A stretch of DNA of 64,000 nucleotides from Roseburia faecis (GTDB lineage: Bacteria; Bacillota; Clostridia; Lachnospirales; Lachnospiraceae): positions 124,001-188,000 of the forward strand of contig NZ_CVRR01000019.1 of NCBI RefSeq assembly GCF_001406815.1, read 5' to 3'. The position numbers were made by a program, and so were the translations under genes. Positions within the stretch are counted from its first letter, which is position 1; each line of letters starts with the position of its first letter. A model generated the notes under the pieces. It ran no database searches. It was given only the letters and a program-made list of their open reading frames with translations, and had not been told where the DNA came from. Positions 63,672 through 64,000 of the stretch are shown here, in pieces.

Positions 63672-63959
63672 CTACTCGTTGTCTACTGGATATACAGAAG
63701 CCTGCTTCTTATCTCTTCCTACTCTCTCGAAACGAAGAACACCATCTACTTTAGCAAATAATGTGTCGTCTCCACCGATACCAACATTCACACCTGGATG
63801 AATTCTTGTACCACGCTGTCTATAGAGAATATTGCCAGCCTTTACGAACTGTCCGTCTGCTCTCTTTGCTCCTAATCTCTTGGACTCGGAATCACGGCCG
63901 TTCTTTGTAGAACCAACTCCCTTTTTATGAGCAAAAAACTGAAGGTTCATATTCAACAT
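63672..63959 (-). CDS. rpmA: 50S ribosomal protein L27 (with cleavable N-terminal extension)
   Basis: 95-residue L27. The mature protein begins [23 protein letters not shown] and reaches the peptidyl transferase centre. It is preceded by MLNMNLQFF, the Firmicute extension removed by the protease Prp (YsxB) between Phe and Ala. AGGAGG lies 7 bases before the ATG at 63959. Confidence 0.98.
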   Translation of the reverse strand: MLNMNLQFFAHKKGVGSTKNGRDSESKRLGAKRADGQFVKAGNILYRQRGTRIHPGVNVGIGGDDTLFAKVDGVLRFERVGRDKKQASVYPVDNE

Positions 63960-63962
63960 GTC

Positions 63963-64000
63963 CTACACCTCCTTGAAATCAAGAATGATATACTCATTCC
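63963..64000 (-). CDS. prp: C-terminal end of a gene upstream of rpmA, probably prp (ysxB)
   Basis: On the minus strand one frame runs from the window edge to a TAG at 63965-63963, giving the C-terminus NEYIILDFKEV. The stop lies 3 bases before the L27 start, as expected for the ribosomal-processing cysteine protease gene that sits between rplU and rpmA in Firmicutes. The L27 gene here has the matching cleavage site. Only 12 codons are visible, so the identity is inferred from position. Confidence 0.5.
   Translation of the reverse strand, partial: NEYIILDFKEV

Overview
The window looks like a chromosomal core region of a spore-forming Firmicute of class Clostridia, most likely family Lachnospiraceae. 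Reasons: moderate GC, strong AGGAGG-type ribosome binding sites, frequent TTG/GTG starts, sporulation genes (yqfC, yqfD), a Bacillus-type LexA with CRAACRNRYGTTYG boxes, a YneA-like SOS division inhibitor, an L27 with the Firmicute N-terminal extension, a Re-type citrate synthase next to NADP-isocitrate dehydrogenase, and a combined mre-min-rodA cluster. No insertion sequence, prophage, CRISPR array, rRNA or tRNA gene was seen.

Layout, left to right. 1-217 (minus): 5' part of a tiny cysteine/glycine-rich protein. 299-3691: citrate/2-oxoglutarate operon (Re-citrate synthase-like enzyme, GntR/FadR regulator, NADP-isocitrate dehydrogenase) with a good promoter and a perfect 20-bp palindrome at its start. 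3716-8140: rex, a coiled-coil protein, NAD(P)HX repair, alanine racemase and a MazF-type toxin without an adjacent antitoxin. 8142-11500: CBS/CorC protein, YebC, glycogen synthase, terminator. 11524-18614: TepA-like ClpP homologue, FtsK/SpoIIIE, Fhs, FolD, and a zinc-ribbon/TPR membrane protein. 18714-19289 (minus): xpt. 19373-28134: rlmH, yihY, then yqfC-yqfD-phoH-(degenerate pgpH)-ybeY, a DUF3048 lipoprotein, a MurJ/SpoVB-type flippase and a small anchored protein. 28197-37894: two flavoproteins, mutS, mutL, miaA and a methionine-gamma-lyase-like PLP protein. 37944-47499: radC, mreB, mreC, mreD, a large PBP2, minD, minE (no minC), rodA, mgsA and a DD-carboxypeptidase. 47587-53345: small P-loop protein, DUF378 protein (minus), HlyD-like protein, then yggS-sepF-ylmH-lspA-rluD. 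53413-56977: cytidylate-kinase-like protein, dtd, a structured intergenic element, TtcA-like enzyme, XerS-like recombinase and a PH-domain protein. 57028-59754 (minus): acyltransferase, an AT-rich orphan gene and lexA. 59933-60313: YneA-like protein under LexA boxes. 60484-64000 (minus): rsfS, yqeK, nadD, yhbY, obgE, rpmA and the end of a prp-like gene.

Most of the region is housekeeping: elongation and division machinery, mismatch repair, one-carbon metabolism, ribosome assembly and sporulation. The least explained items are the cysteine-rich mini-protein, the multi-hairpin element at 54606-54702, the orphan gene at 57965-58978, the Min pair that lacks MinC and recognisable membrane-targeting helices, the HD-family protein that has lost its HD residues, and the solitary MazF. 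No complete new multi-gene system is evident.
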